Source: Meghimatium bilineatum
Taxonomy: Eukaryota > Mollusca > Gastropoda > Stylommatophora > Philomycidae
Reading direction: 5' to 3'
Assembly (NCBI GenBank): GCA_034231615.1
Contig: CM067315.1
Span: 15,363,267 to 15,427,266 of the forward strand
DNA length: 64,000 nucleotides
The position numbers and the translations under genes were made by a program. This document shows positions 1 to 13,359 of this stretch, in pieces. The notes beneath the pieces were generated by a model. It did not search any database. It was not told where the DNA came from and saw only the letters and a list, made by a program, of their open reading frames with translations. The first letter of the stretch is position 1, and each line of letters starts with the position of its first letter.

Positions 1-760
1 TAAACACAAGATATAAATACAAACAAAACAACAGAAAACAGTATACATTTTGAATATTTGTTTCATATTTTCTCTCTAGTTAACAACATAAGCTGGCAGT
101 AACTAGGCTAACTAAAATGTAAGTTTTTTTTACCACTATTATTTTACTCGTAATTAAAAATATCAAATTGGGTTTTTTTAAATTATAAATCAGTTAGAAA
201 AGTGATTTTTATATATTTAAAAAAATAGATTTTGGAATGAAATATTGTGTGTGTGTGCGTGCGTGCGCGCGCTCTTTTTTTTCCAGTTGACATTTTTGTC
301 GGACACAGTCAATTTTCAAATGGTTAAATAATTTCAGTAGAAAATTGATTAAAACATTGATTGTGTACAACATGCATAAGATGAATCACAATGCAGAATT
401 AAAATTAAAATGATTATCTAATCGCAAAATCTCGAATATAAATACATTTTAGATATATATTGTTAAATTTCTCCTATAGGGAGCCACTGACCCCTAGACT
501 GCCTGAACCCCCCTCCCCAACTCAAGAAGAAGGTTTCAGCGTGCACTGGGGTGCAGTATCACCCACTTCATGAACATGTGCTCTATGGAATGTGACAACT
601 AGCTCCTACCCTCAAAATCTTCTTAGCAGCCTTCTCAGAAATGCATGGCAGGTAATAGTGAGGGTGGCTATTCTTTACTCCACTTAAGGGCCCGGCAAGA
701 CACAGACATATAATGTCAGTAATTGTTGCTGCTGGTTTACATCATATTCTATTTACACTT
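1..760. other. No gene seen; AT-rich spacer
   Basis: I see no coding frame with recognisable motifs. A short GT/GC dinucleotide run lies near 245-272. Confidence 0.5.
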
Positions 761-761
761 T

Positions 762-852
762 TCAACCATACGCATTCACCATTGGTTTTTAATTGTGTAA
801 GTATATTCAACCATACACATTCACCATTGGTTTTTCATTGTGTAAGTGTATT
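762..852. repeat. Two-copy tandem duplication, about 46 bp
   Basis: The motif caaccatacNcattcaccat occurs twice with the same downstream sequence ending in ttgtgtaagt. It is a simple direct duplication. Confidence 0.7.
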
Positions 853-947
853 CCTATAACACTGTGCTACCACTGTCAAAACTGGTCTCTCTCATCTTCA
901 CATTATAGAAAGATAGTGACGTGAGATGAAATGCTTGAGGAAAGCCG

Positions 948-1240
948 CAGGGGGTCACCAGGCTCGATAGATTACAAAATGAAGATATCGGGGAAAGAAT
1001 AGGTATAATACCATGCACAGAATACATAGAAAGGCAGCAGATCAATTGGTTTGGCCACATTATGAGAATGCATTACAAGTTGCAAGTACAGGCATATAAC
1101 GAAATGAGATCAGGGTACAAAGCCAGAGGAAGACCATGAAAAAGATCATTAGAAAACGTCTGGGACATCCTGAACAAACACGGTCATAGCACAGCCGAGG
1201 CCAGACATTGGCTCTAGAATTCGAGCTCCAATACCCCCCC
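948..1240 (+). pseudogene. LINE reverse transcriptase, C-terminal remnant (family C)
   Basis: One plus frame reads INWFGHIMRMHYKLQVQAYN, then GYKARGRP followed by a stop (tga at 1137-1139), then a tail resembling WxDNVxxILNxHG. The [W]FGHxxRM...ARGRP..R pattern is typical of the region after the RT domain of endonuclease-RT LINEs. The same family recurs at 59.5-61.7 kb. Both copies end in a poly-C tract (here about 1235-1256). It is a broken 3' fragment with no RT core left. Confidence 0.75.
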
Positions 1241-1299
1241 CCCCCCACCCCCCCACATTGCTTAACGGCAGGAGTAGGTAACAAACCGCCTGGGAATAG

Positions 1300-1989
1300 A
1301 CAATAGACACATCCTGTATTGTCTGTGTCATACTTATCTAACCCTACTTAGTTGTCTCCCTCTCTTATGATATGTATAGCAAGCTACAGTATTACATTGT
1401 TTATCCTGATTCAGATTTTGTGGTAACTCACATCTGCGATATACACTCATATTTCAAGTAAGTTAACTCTCCTCATTTGTGTAGAAACATCAAAGAAGAG
1501 TACTCCAAACTATTTTAATGACAGGTTTCAGAGTGAAAGATTAAGCATGCTTTTAAACATAAAGATCATTTATTTATTGAGTTTGTTGACTGAGTGAAAA
1601 TTGTTTTGAAGTCAGTCCATTCATCATTTCTTGCCATGGTTACCTGCTAGTGACTTAGACACAAAAAAACCATTTAGTTAAGTTCCGAACATTGATGTAG
1701 AGTATCTAGTGAAATGAGATAAGAATAAGGAAATATGCTACGTTCATTCTCTGTTGCATACTGATGGTTATTGTAGAACTTGTACCGCAAGCACATATCT
1801 TCTGTTGCGGTAATAAACTTGTATCAGCGGTTTAGATTTTGTCTTTGGTGTCCTAGAATTTTTAACACAAAATACACATTCACCCCACGAGTGGGAGAAA
1901 TGGCACAAGTTTTGTATATTTGAATTTGATAGTCTTTCCAATTTTGATCTAAGATTTGCTTTGATAGTTGTTTTGATCAAAGGATCTTT
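1300..1989. other. No gene seen
   Basis: A minus open frame at 1768-1980 has no recognised domain and I do not call it a gene. Confidence 0.45.
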
Positions 1990-2370
1990 TTAGTTGTTTT
2001 TAACAAATAGTGACTGATAGTTGTTTTGAACCAAGAGTGACTTTGATAGTTGTTTTGAACCAAGTTGTTTTGTTAGTTTTTTTTAGCGAAGAGTGACTTT
2101 GGTAGTTGTTTTGAGCCAAGAGTGACTCTAATAGTTATTTTGAGCTAAGAGTGGCTCTAATAGTTATTTTGAGCTAAGAGTGGCTCTAATAGTTGCTTTG
2201 ATCTATAAGTGGGTTTGGTATTTTGTTTTGATCTAATGGTGGCTCTGTTTTAACCCAAGAGTGGCTTTGAATTTTGTTTTGAACCAAGTGTGGTTATGAT
2301 AGCTGCTTTGATTTTAAAATGGGTTTGGTAATTACTTTGATCTTGAAGTGGCTTTGATAGCTTCTACAGT
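1990..2370. repeat. Degenerate minisatellite, about 29-32 bp unit
   Basis: Variants of tagttgttttgaaccaagag followed by tgactttga recur about a dozen times with substitutions (gctaagagtggctct, atctaagagtggc). This is an old, diverged array. Confidence 0.7.
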
Positions 2371-3002
2371 ATCTAAGAATGATCCCTTTTGATGCTGTTG
2401 AGATATAGAAAGATGACATTCCCTTGTTGGGTCCAGATAACATGTAATCTCTTACTAGTATTAATGCAATGTATTATACCTGCACTACGATATATTTTTA
2501 CCATGTACCACTCAAGTATCCCATGTGAAACATCATCATTTTTATCCACCCTGACTTACAAGTCTATTGAAGTATGCTACCTCAAGTTTATATTTACATA
2601 TTATCAACATTGGCAATGTGGTTTCAAATAATTCAATTGTATTCACTTCTGCTAGTTGCAGTTTTTTTTCCTTGGATGAACATGTCCTTTTTTAAAATTT
2701 GTTATGCATGATTCAGGTGACAATGTTATTTAACTGCTGGGTCTGTATCCTACATCTGCTCAGGAAGTTCATGGAGATCAGAATTTCAAGTAATTTTATT
2801 CTTACTTTATGCCAGACTGAAAGATGTTTATTGCCAGCCAAACAGGCAAAGTAAGATCATTAGCAATGGGAAAAGTTAAAATAGGATGAGGTACACTTTA
2901 TGGTTACCTCTTGTCTGTGTTGGTTTCTAATGTGGGAAGTGTAAGTCAAGGTAATTTGTACTAATATTGTGCAAATAAAATTAGTATAAACTTGGAGATG
3001 TT
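2371..3002. other. No gene seen
   Basis: AT-rich sequence with no supported coding or repeat feature. Confidence 0.45.
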
Positions 3003-3725
3003 GTAGAATCAACATTAGCTAATTTAGAGTATAGACTTGACAACACATTGTATGATCAGCATTAGCAAATTTAGAGTACAGACAACACATTGTATGACCA
3101 ACATTAGCAAATTTAGATTATAGACTTGACAACACATTGTATGATCAACATTAGCAAATTTAGAGTATAGACTTGACAACACATTGTGTGACCAACATTA
3201 GCAAATTTAGAGTATAGACTTGATAACACATTGTAGGATCAACATTAGCAAATTTAGAGTATAGACTTGATAACACATTGTAGGATCAACATTAGCAAAT
3301 TTAGAGTATAGACGTGACAACACATTGTATGATCAACATTAGCAAATTTAGAGTATAGACTTGATAACACATTGTATGATCAACATTAGCAAATTTAGAG
3401 TATAGACTTGATAACACATTGTAGGATCAACATTAGCAAATTTAGAGTATAGACTTGACAACACATTGTGTGACCAACATTAGCAAATTTAGAGTATAGA
3501 CTTGACAACACATTGTATGATCAACATTAGCAAATTTAGAGTATAGACTTGACAACACATTGTATGATCAACATTAGCAAATTTAGAGTATAGACTCGAC
3601 AACACATTGTAGGATCAACATTAGCAAATTTAGAGTATAGACGTGACAACACATTGTAGGATCAACATTAGCAAATTTAGAGTATAGACTCGACAACACA
3701 TTGTATGATCAACATTAGCAAACAT
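3003..3725. repeat. Minisatellite, 47-bp unit, about 15 copies
   Basis: The unit contains gatcaacattagcaaattta followed by gagtatagacttgacaacac. Copies differ by a few positions (tgtatgatc, tgtaggatc, tgtgtgacc). Decayed copies continue to about 3820. The monomer is related to the array at 6600-7015. Confidence 0.92.
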
Positions 3726-4254
3726 TATAGTATTGACTTTGACACATAGTATGACCAGAATTAACAAAGCTATAACATAGACTTGGGACACATAGCATTA
3801 CAAATATTAGCAAAGTTATACCTGTCAATCATATGAGACAGAAATCTGTACCACATACAAATTTAAAAAAAACTGTAAAATTCTATTCTCCATAAAATTT
3901 TTGGAATTAAAAGTCAAGTTTATTCTTAAAGGTAGCTCTAATATATACAATATTTTTTATATTTATTTACATTCAATCATAAAACATTTACATTTCAGCT
4001 CAGCTTTTCCCTTATCACCTTATGCGGCTCAGAAATATGGACATCATACTCCAAGCATGAGAAAGTTTTCCTCTATGCAATATAAAATTTCAATAAAATG
4101 GTCCACAGATCATGTGTCAAACACACCAACCCAAAGAAAATATTAAATTAAATAAGTAAAAAAAATAAAATACACCAGCTCTTTCTACAGAAAATATGTC
4201 GTCTCCACCTCTCTCAAAAAGGATACAGAATGAAGTTGACTTGTGTTAAGGAAA

Positions 4255-4515
4255 CAAACCATCCATACATACATCCATCAATACATACATCCATTTCAAT
4301 GTGTTAAGGAAACAAACCACCCATACATTCATTTCAATGTGTTAAGGAAACAAACCACCCATACATCAAACCATACATCCATCCACACATACATCCATCC
4401 ATACATCCATCCATACATACATCCAACCATACATCCATCCACACATACATCCATCCACACATACATCCATCCACACATACATCCATCCATACATACATCC
4501 ATTTCAATGGATTAA
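4255..4515. repeat. CATC/CATA-rich microsatellite with short leader repeats
   Basis: The motif gtgttaaggaaacaaaccac occurs three times and leads into a long run of catccatccatacatacatc-type repeats. The open frame across it reads only His/Ile/Pro/Tyr/Thr repeats and is not a gene. Confidence 0.9.
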
Positions 4516-4519
4516 GATG

Positions 4520-5280
4520 AAAGTCAAAGCCTAGAAGATGTTAGTTTCAGTCCTGCTCTTAAATATACCAAATTGACAGTTAATGTTACAGCTAGTGATC
4601 TCCTCGAAAGCAACATACCAGTCAACATCAGATAGTATGTTGTTGGCAAAATGTGAATTAGGTCTTCGTATTATGTAGCTCCAAAAACACAATTTCACTA
4701 CCACACTTGTTTTAATACGTCAATTCACAGACACATTTTGTGGGTTTTAACGGTTATTTTCAGCAATGGTAGTGCTATGCTCCCATTTTCGAGGTACACA
4801 CCACACGTTCCTGGACCAGCAGAACTATCTTTTATCAGTGTTAGTAAATCTTCTATGGCTGCCGTTACGTGAACCATAGGGCTTATAGCTTATAGGGTTT
4901 ATTGTACCATAGTACAATTCTGTATCAGATTCTGAGTCCGTTTTATCACTATTGTTTACAGAAAAAGTCAGAATGAGCTATTGTGGACTATGGTATCATC
5001 TGCTAGGACCGCACTTATTGTGAAGTGAATTGCAAAAATGCAGTAAAAATATCTGACTATCTGCAATGAATTGATACATTATGCCAATTACTGCATAGAA
5101 TAATATGAACCAGTGCCAGGTCTACAAAATTCTCCACACAAGAAAGTCATATTAACAGATAATAGCCTTCAAAGCGCAAATTTCTGTTTACGACAGCGTT
5201 GAAACAAATTCATAAACATTTATTCAACAGAGCGTGACATACTTTATACATAGTCAAGTTAACCCATAGCATATATTAAT
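4520..5280. other. No gene seen
   Basis: Spacer sequence; no repeat or coding signal that I can support. Confidence 0.45.
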
Positions 5281-5281
5281 G

Positions 5282-5515
5282 CTGTAGGGGTGTGAGATGT
5301 TAGCGATCTCACATTTCAGTGGCTCTGCTATGTAAGAGTGGTAGCCATCTACTCTTCCTCGCAGTCGTTACTTCCCAGATTAATTCGGTACCCTATTAAG
5401 TTTATAGGTTGACCTGGAAGCCAGCATGGTCTGAAAACAATTTCCTCCTCAACTGGGGAATGAACCCAGGGCCACTCATATGCAAAGCTAGTATGATAAC
5501 CATTGCGCAATGTGG
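5282..5515 (-). mobile_element. tRNA-derived SINE, minus orientation
   Basis: Read on the minus strand the element begins near 5515 with a tRNA-like head: an A-box-like attgcgcaatggttatcat and a B-box-like tgggttcattcccc about 35 bases later. A unique body down to about 5282 follows, containing aggtcaacctataaacttaa and a short inverted repeat around gagatNNNNNNatctca. The two pol III promoter boxes in the right order and spacing support a SINE. I did not find clear target-site duplications. Confidence 0.65.
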
Positions 5516-5599
5516 CACCCACCAATATACATAGCCACTACACCGATAGGCTTCCAAAGATGGAAATTTGATACAAAATCTCAGAGGTTAATGAATCTT

Positions 5600-5700
5600 A
5601 GTTTAAATTCGGGGCCGACAAACGTTTTTGGTCAAAAGATCAGACACAAATACACACACATTAAATACGGCCCACAGGCCGCAAGTTGCTAAACCCTGGT
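5600..5700. mobile_element. Possible end of a hAT-like non-autonomous element
   Basis: The stretch cggcccacaggccgcaagtt followed by gctaaaccctgg resembles the ends of hAT-type elements that carry a CAGxGGTTxxCAAC terminus. I found no matching left end, so this is tentative. Confidence 0.3.
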
Positions 5701-6599
5701 ATAAATGAAATTTTGCTTAATATTTGTGCATTAAAAAAAGGAGACATAATGCTAATATAATATAAAAATGATAGATTAAATTAATATAATATATACTTAT
5801 ATATGCTATATAGTGAAAATGTGCCGTCCCCGCTATAGTCCATAGATATATCTATAATATAGTCCTAGGTTTAACTACAAGATTGTTTTCTCATTCTACT
5901 AAATTCCCTTTTTTTTAAGAATGTTATTTTCTTATTTACAGATGAATTAAGCTATAACACCACACTCAAAAAGTCATATTAAATGTATGTTACAAAGATA
6001 TAATTATAAAATCTATGTCTATTTATCACACAAGTTGATAACATTTGTAATAAAATTCAAAGTAGCAGTTCGCATTTCAAGTCTCGATCCTGTCTCACTC
6101 ATAATATATTACAAATAAATGGACAGAATTACTGAAGTAATGACAAATGCTGCATTTTCCTACTGTAAACCGTGACCAACTATATAAGACGTGTGCATTA
6201 AATTAGGAATCATTCTTCTAATGTAGGGCATTTAACTTTTCCTGTCTTTTTTTCATTGGCTGTTAACACAGTGACCAATGAAAATCAATGGAATAGTCAA
6301 ATCCGTCACTTAGAACGATGATTGCTGATGTGCTCGTAGGACTGTATAATTGGCGAACGACACATAATAGAACTTCCACCAATATTGAAAGTAAATACTT
6401 GTTGTGATGGATTAGATCACATAATATCAATAGTGTTTTATGATAGGAGAAAAATAATTGTATCAGTGGCAAAAAAAAAAGAAGACTAGAAAACTCATAA
6501 GGATTTCAGAAAACTTGTAAAGATGACTCTTACAGGAGAATAAGATCATCAGATTTCTGTAATTTTACAACGATTTTCCATATTGTTGGCAGGACTGAA
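5701..6599. other. No gene seen
   Basis: Very AT-rich from 5740 to 6010; no supported feature. Confidence 0.45.
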
Positions 6600-7015
6600 A
6601 GTTAGAGAGATTATAGATTTGGACACATGGTATGATCAACACAAGCAAAAGTAGAGTATAGATTTGGACACATGGTATGATCAACACTAACAAAAGTAGA
6701 GTATAGATTTGGACACATGGTATGATCAACACTAGCAAAAGTAGAGTATAGATTTGGACACATGGTATGATCAACACTAACAAAAGTAGAGTATAGATTT
6801 GGACACATGGTATGATCAACACTAACAAAAGTAGAGTATAGATTTGGACACATGGTATGATCAACACTAACAAAAGTAGAGTATAGATTTGGACACATGG
6901 TATGATCAACACTAACAAAAGTAGAGTATAGATTTGGACACATAGTATCAACTGAAAATTAAGAGTATAGACCGGGACACATGGTATGATCAACATCAGC
7001 AGAATCAAGACTATA
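6600..7015. repeat. Minisatellite, 45-bp unit, about 9 copies
   Basis: The unit contains gatcaacactaacaaaagta then gagtatagatttggacacat. 45 is a multiple of three, so long spurious minus frames run through it. The monomer matches the 3.0 kb array over most of its length. Confidence 0.93.
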
Positions 7016-7289
7016 GCATGAATTTAATGATGCTGACAGCCAACATATTTTTGTTATTAATATGTTCACAAATCTGAAGGTTACAAAGACATTATTGCTT
7101 TATGGAATGCACTTTGTCAATTACATTTAATATGTGTTGTCATCTGTATGTGATAGCTGTTTAGATGTTCAGTTCTTTATTGATTTATTGTCAAGTGATT
7201 GTTTATCAAGTTACGTGGTATGTTCTTAATTTAATGATTTATTTGTGTGTGTGCGTGCAAATGCGTGTTAGATACTTAGTGTGGGTGTG

Positions 7290-7690
7290 TGTGTGTGTGT
7301 GTGATAGCTACTTGGTGTGTAGATGATAGCTACTCAGTGTTTGGGCGATATCTACTTTATGTGTGGGCAATAGATACTCTGTGCGATACCTACTTTGTAG
7401 CTAATTTATGTGTGGGCAATAGATACTCTGTGTGATAGCTAATTTATGTGTGGGCAATAGATACTCTGTTGTGCGATACCTACTTTATGTGTGAGCGATA
7501 GCTAATTTATGTGTGGGCAATAGATACTCTGTTGTGCGATACCTACTTTATGTGTGAGCGATGCCTACTTTATGTCTGAGCGATAGCTAATTTATGTGTG
7601 GGCAATAGATACTCTGTGTTTGTGCGATACTTCATGTGTGGGCGATAGCTACTGGGTATTTGAGGGATAGGTACACAGTGCATGGGCAAT
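7290..7690. repeat. Degenerate minisatellite (gtgtgggcaatagatactct type)
   Basis: Interspersed copies of gtgtgggcaatagatactct and gcgatacctactttatgtgt, in irregular order. Probably a compound array with two alternating half-units. Confidence 0.75.
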
Positions 7691-7769
7691 AGCTACTTGG
7701 CTGCTTAATTGTGAATAATGTAATGTTGTGGAATCTTCTTTGCTACTTTGTTGATTTATGTCTGATGTC

Positions 7770-8015
7770 AAAATATAGGATAGTTTATGTCTGTAATGTC
7801 AGGATATTAGGTAGTTTGTGTCTGTGGTGTCAGAATATAAGGTGGTTTATGTCTGTGATGTCAAAGTATAAGGTGGTTTGTGTCTGTGATGTCAAAGTAT
7901 AAGGTTGTTTTATGTCTGATGTCAGAGTATAAGGTGGTTTATGTCTGTGATGTCAAAGTATAAGGTTGTTTTATGTCTGATGTCAGAGTATAAGGTGGTT
8001 TATGTCTGTGATTTC
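7770..8015. repeat. Minisatellite, about 31-bp unit
   Basis: Copies of gtcaaagtataaggtggttt followed by atgtctgtgat, about eight in number, with substitutions. Confidence 0.8.
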
Positions 8016-9379
8016 ATAATTTCATGTAGTATGTATTATAACTTCATGAGCTATAGTTATTGTTTGCTTGATGTCATCCTAGTTTGACTGTCAAACTTCA
8101 AAGATTCAATAATGGTAGAACAGTATCAGAGATCTCATCATTTCATGTGAAACACAGACATCTCAGTGTCTTCTCACATGTAGAAAATTGACAGTCAGCA
8201 AAGTTTATTAAAATGTATTGCATCTGTCTTGAATTGTATTTTTTACGAACTTGGCAGAACCATTGTTGCAGTTTTTTTATTATGTTTTACAATGGTATAT
8301 TTTTACTTTTGTTATCTCAGTTATCATTGATACGGACTTTGGTTCATTTGTTATGAAAATTATTACTTTATTAAATGTGATGTCAATTTTATATTTGTTA
8401 TTTTATAGGTTGAAAATATATATGCTGTATTTCATTTGTCAGATTTGGCCACAGTTTTTCATTGGATAAATTTGTGCCATTAATCTCATTGGTGAGAAAA
8501 TGTGTATACAGTATCTCATGGTCTAATTGTGCTGTATCTCATTGGTCAAAAAATATGCCTGCTGCATTTCATTGGTCAGAATTTTTATTACTGATGGTAT
8601 GCAAATGTAATTTGAGATTTACTGAACATTTTCTGTCTGTTTGAGAAATCATGTGCATGCATGATGGTTACGAAATTGCAAATAGTGAAACTGAATTTGT
8701 TCATGTTTGCTATTGCCTATGCCTGGACAGCTGATATGTTCATTGTTTATTATTATTGTTAGTGTTATTTTCAAAGTTACCTCATTTAATGGATTGTTCA
8801 GCAATAATAACAAGTAATAAATCATATATCATTGTAAATGTAGATATTGAATGAAGAGCCAACAAGCCATCTTTGATATGACAGCACACAAATAGTAACT
8901 GGTTATTGTATGTAAAACTGCAGAAAGATTTGTATTATTTGAAAGATAAAAATCTGTTTAATGATAGTGTGTGTCTACTCAATACAGTCAAATCTCATTA
9001 TAACAACTCGGTCCAGACCAATGTAATAAAAATATGCTAGATACCAGTATCATCATCAGGTGACATATTCTTTCCAGAACATAGTGTTCCCTATGGATAT
9101 CTTGAATTCTCCAGTTTTGACCAAGTTGTCCTGCCTGTTTTAGTGACATGTAGATACCAGTATAAACAATACAAATAATTGGAGATTTTGAAGTGTTATT
9201 AAATCGGGTAATTTATTATAAAACAAAGGGATGTGTTATGGAGGGATTCCACTGTATCTGCTTTCAACCTCCTGAATCTGTCATGGATTTAATATTCTGG
9301 CCTTGCTGATGTTTGCAGTAATGATTGAGTAAACTTTCTTGTGTCTCTAAGTTGCAGAGTTGGTGATAGTTTAGTTGTA
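8016..9379. other. No gene seen
   Basis: AT-rich sequence. Three loose copies of tctcattggtca-like motifs lie at 8480-8580. No coding signal. Confidence 0.45.
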
Positions 9380-9550
9380 CATATTGAAGTTGTTTAGTAG
9401 CAGTATGTTCAGGGACTAATTAATGACACATTTATAGGGGAAGTTGCTTAGAGTCTGTATGTTGAAGTACTGATTAATGACATATTTATAGGGGAACATA
9501 TTGAAGTTGCTTAGAGTCTGTATGTTCAGGTACTGATTAATGACACATTT
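9380..9550. repeat. Three-copy tandem repeat
   Basis: The phrase actgattaatgacacattta followed by gaagttgcttagagtctgta recurs three times with small gaps. Confidence 0.7.
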
Positions 9551-10684
9551 GTGTTACAGTTGAGAAAGAATTTAGTATTAAAACTTTGCTGCCCAACTTT
9601 GACAATCATTGAGTTTTCACTAATATACCAGTGGAGATAATTGAGTTTCAGCAATATATCCTTGTTAACCCACTTTGATGGTCATTGGTATTCTATGTAT
9701 ATCCTTGGTGACCAAATTGGTGATCATTGAGTTTCCGCTATAATATATAACATAGGTGACCAATTTAACGATCATCAAAACAATATGATACTTCACTAAT
9801 ACAATGTGTAACGATAGCATTACTAAAAATAGCTCACCTGGTATGTCACATTATTCCAAAAATGTTACTGCCATGAAATACACTATATTGATATTAAACA
9901 TGTCAAAGCTGTATGCTGTGAGTTGGGTGTTAATACACATCATGTGTCAAGACATCACTGTCCATGTCTCATCAATTTGCAAACAATCTTGACAAGGATA
10001 GATAAGAGCACTTTAGATTGTTGGTCCATAAAATGTGATGTATGGCTGAAGTAGGATTGATCATTTGTAGCAGAGAGTGAGAAGAACATTTCATTAGTGG
10101 GCTACAGGAATCATCAGCTTTGAATACTTTAAAATATCTACTGGAGTGACTGAGCACATGGTGAATCTTGTCAAATTGTTGTGCTTATATCTGATCATAT
10201 AAATTCATTAAATGTTTTAACTTAGCATCTTCTTGCAGTGTCAGGACATTGGTCTCTGTTGTGTAATAATACCCACTGACTAGGATTAGTCAAGGATTAG
10301 TTAATGATACAGTGAAATCCCTATATAAAAAAAATCATACAGGGCTGATAAAATATGTTTGTTATAACCAAGATTTGCTAAAAACATTAAGGAATCAACT
10401 CATTGCGGATTGTGAAAAGTGTTGTGACATATTTAATATTTTAAAAACATATGCACTATATAGATTCCATTGTATGAGAATACTCCAGATGTTTTGATGG
10501 CTGCATTACCAAAACTGCAAACTCTGACTAGCTTCTGCAAAGATTCTTAATCAAAAACCATGCATGAAACATGATGGCAGTGTTTGATATTGTTATTGTG
10601 TGTCATGTGGTGTCATGTCTAAAAATAATTTCCAGAACGTAGTCTTTCCCATGAATCTCCAGAAATCTCAGCGGTCTTTGGCAA
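9551..10684. other. No gene seen
   Basis: Weak repeats of gatcattgagtttcNNNtaata occur at 9600-9780. No gene supported. Confidence 0.4.
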
Positions 10685-11010
10685 GTAATGCCACCTCCTC
10701 TAGCGATATGTGCATGCATTCCTGAATATCTTTTGTCCAACAACGTCTTGGTCTGTCTCTGCCTCTACTTCCCTTTATCACACCCTCCGGCAACACTCTT
10801 TACATGCCATCATATCTCTTCACATGGCCGAAAAAGCCCAAAGGTGTTTAAAAGCCAGCCTTCTTGTATGATGATTTTGCTTAGAACTTCTTGGTTGATC
10901 TTTCTTGCTGTCCATAGTATTCTCATGACTCTTCTATAGCACTTCATTTGGAAAGCTTCTATTCTCTTGGCAGTAGTTTTACTTGTTGTTCATATTTTGC
11001 AGCTGTAGGT
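10685..11010 (-). pseudogene. LINE reverse transcriptase C-terminal remnant
   Basis: On the minus strand the sequence reads KRIEAFQMKCYRRVMRILWT, then ARKINQEVLSK, then a frame change into FGLFRPCEEI. The pattern K.IEAFEMKCYRRxMRIxWT..xTNxEVL is characteristic of the segment after the RT palm in endonuclease-RT LINEs. Stops and a frame change show it is dead. Confidence 0.8.
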
Positions 11011-11589
11011 CACCATTATTAAAAAGAAATAAAACAGTCATTTAGTGTAAACATAAAATGTCTATTACTTATTGTCAAGGTTACTTTTAGACAGGAGGGA
11101 TAACTTTCTAAACTTCCCGTGTTCAGTTAATTAAACAAAGATTAATTAAATTATTGTTCAACTCCTTCTATTCTCCCACTGATGCTACATATATATACAT
11201 TATCTATATAGCTGGCTACTTTAAAACAAACACAATTTTCCTATTAAACATCACGTTCACAATATAAAGAATTATATTTATTCTTGATTCTGTATATAGC
11301 AAATTTCTGATATTGCATAATTGTTTTATCTGTCTGGTCCAAGTTGATATAATGGTATTTGACTACATATATATGTTGCAGGCATAACTTTTTTTTGACA
11401 TATAACTACATACAATTTGGTAGTATACCCTAAACAAGACTGCGATGGAGGCATCATAATTTTACTGTAGTTATTTTCTAGGTGATGTTTGTTAGACTAT
11501 AATTTTATCTGCTGCTTAACTTATCTGTCACTGAATCTTTACCTCATAATTTTTTAGATGTGCTCAGAGTCTCTAAGTCACAGAATCCG
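11011..11589. other. No gene seen
   Basis: AT-rich spacer with no recognisable element. Confidence 0.45.
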
Positions 11590-11755
11590 GACATATAAAG
11601 ACAGCAGTTAAGAGATTCATCTAGAAGGTACAATTAAAGACAGACTGATCAACGAAAGAAAATGACGAAACAGAAAATGTTCCATCTGATGAGCACAACC
11701 CATGAGAGAGTGCAGCATTTGGTGAATAGAAACCAGCAGTTGTCACTTAAAATGC
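11590..11755 (+). pseudogene. LINE 3' remnant
   Basis: Broken plus frames resemble IIEGTIKGRRSRGRQRKKW and then MSTTHERVQHLVNRNQQ, a pattern seen at the C-terminal end of LINE RT proteins. It ends just before the minisatellite at 11.8 kb. Confidence 0.55.
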
Positions 11756-11792
11756 TGTCTGTAGACATTATAAAATGTGCTCAGATATGACC

Positions 11793-11958
11793 TGAAGTGT
11801 GACATGCACATGGTGTTGTAGTTGCTGAAGTGTGACATGCAAATGTGGTTGTAGTTGCTGAAGTGTGACATGCACATGGTGTTGTAGTTGCTGAAGTGTG
11901 ACATGCACATGTGGTTGTAGTTGCTGAAGTGTGACATGCACATGGTGTTGTAGTTGCT
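11793..11958. repeat. Minisatellite, 33/34-bp unit, 5 copies
   Basis: The unit is gttgctgaagtgtgacatgc followed by acatggtgttgta, or a variant with gtggttgta. The two forms alternate, giving a dimeric higher-order pattern. Confidence 0.9.
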
Positions 11959-11999
11959 GGCACAACGTATTTCATGCCCTTGCAGAAAAATGTATTCAA

Positions 12000-13359
12000 G
12001 ATAATGTTGGTAGAATATAGGGATACATGAGTTTGTCAGAGTGTTAGCATGTTCATGATGTGTTCATCAGCTTACAAGATTCATGATTATTCATGATGGG
12101 TGCCATCACAAAAGTGATAGTGTCTACCAGTCTACCAATGAGGAAGTTATTGTTAAGTGATAGTGTCTACCATCATGAAGTGAAGACAATAACTTCATTA
12201 GACAGAATAATAGCATGTTTATAACAGAATAATAATGTTTTAAAAGAAGTCAAACACACTGAATGATACCCATAGCTGGCTCAGGGTTAGTGAACTCTCA
12301 AGATGACTACAGCCATTCTTACCAAAACACTACATTTTTTATTGGTGTATTACACCTTGCTGAAAAGTTCAACTGAAAAATAACATATTACTGTTGAACC
12401 TAAAGTTGGATTTGTCATCTAATTTCTTGCTTGTTTGAATTTCCTAGTTCTAATTTAATTGATATTCAGTATGCTGCACTGAAATTTATGATTTTTACAT
12501 TGTTTTTGTGTTAATTGCAACAATTTAATCATTGTAATTTTGTAACAATTATTTATTTTATTAAGTCTAAATATTGTTGCTCAGAAAGTGACTGTGTTAC
12601 TACAAATCTTTAAGGAAGCACTTAAGTGTTCAGCAGTTTTTCAGCAGAAAGTACCACTGTGTCACACAACAAGAAGAAAGCTGTGGCAAATAAACTTCTC
12701 TGGCACACGAACTCTTATCTCTTGTACTGGTGACCACAGTTCATTGAAGAAATCTATTGGACTGATAGGAGAATTCCACAAAAAAGACATAGTCCCAGAA
12801 AATATAAAACATTTTATATAGAAGTGTCCACTGTACTACACTACAAGAAGAAAAATGTAGCTGAACCAGCTCTGATAAACTATGAGGACCTGCCTGAAGC
12901 TGGTGATAACAGTACAGTTCATTGAAGACATTCATGTCAATGTCTGACTCGGACAAGAGAACCAGGGGAGAAGAACAAGATATTAAGCTAATCCAGATTA
13001 TGTCTCATGATTAGCATAATTTATAACTACCTTACAGACTAACACAATCTGGGATAAAGATGAAACGATCGCATGTTTCTAAAACAAAACATCAAATTTC
13101 TTTTTTAAAATTCCAACCACCCCCCCCCCCTCAAATTGCATGGCCTCCAGTGCATTCAACCATCCAGCAAACATCTGGAAATAAAAAATAAGTAAATACA
13201 ATGTCATGTGGTTGCGAAAGCTGAAAAATAACTAAAGCGCTGGAGAAGAAATGTAATTCATTTGAAAATAAATGTAAACACTCAGTCAAAACTCTTAAAT
13301 GCTGCCTCTCAGAATTAAAGTAAAAAATATGAATAAGAGAAGTATCAAACAGCAATGAA
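12000..13359. other. No gene seen; dispersed repeat fragments
   Basis: The phrase cagttcattgaagaNat occurs at about 12738 and 12915, and the stretch around 12940-12985 resembles one at about 15815-15845 (gaagaacaag). A poly-C run lies near 13121-13131. No coding motif. Confidence 0.4.

Noticed and set aside
3003..3725. Possible CRISPR array (regular repeats)
   Set aside because: The repeats are contiguous without unique spacers, and the DNA is animal.
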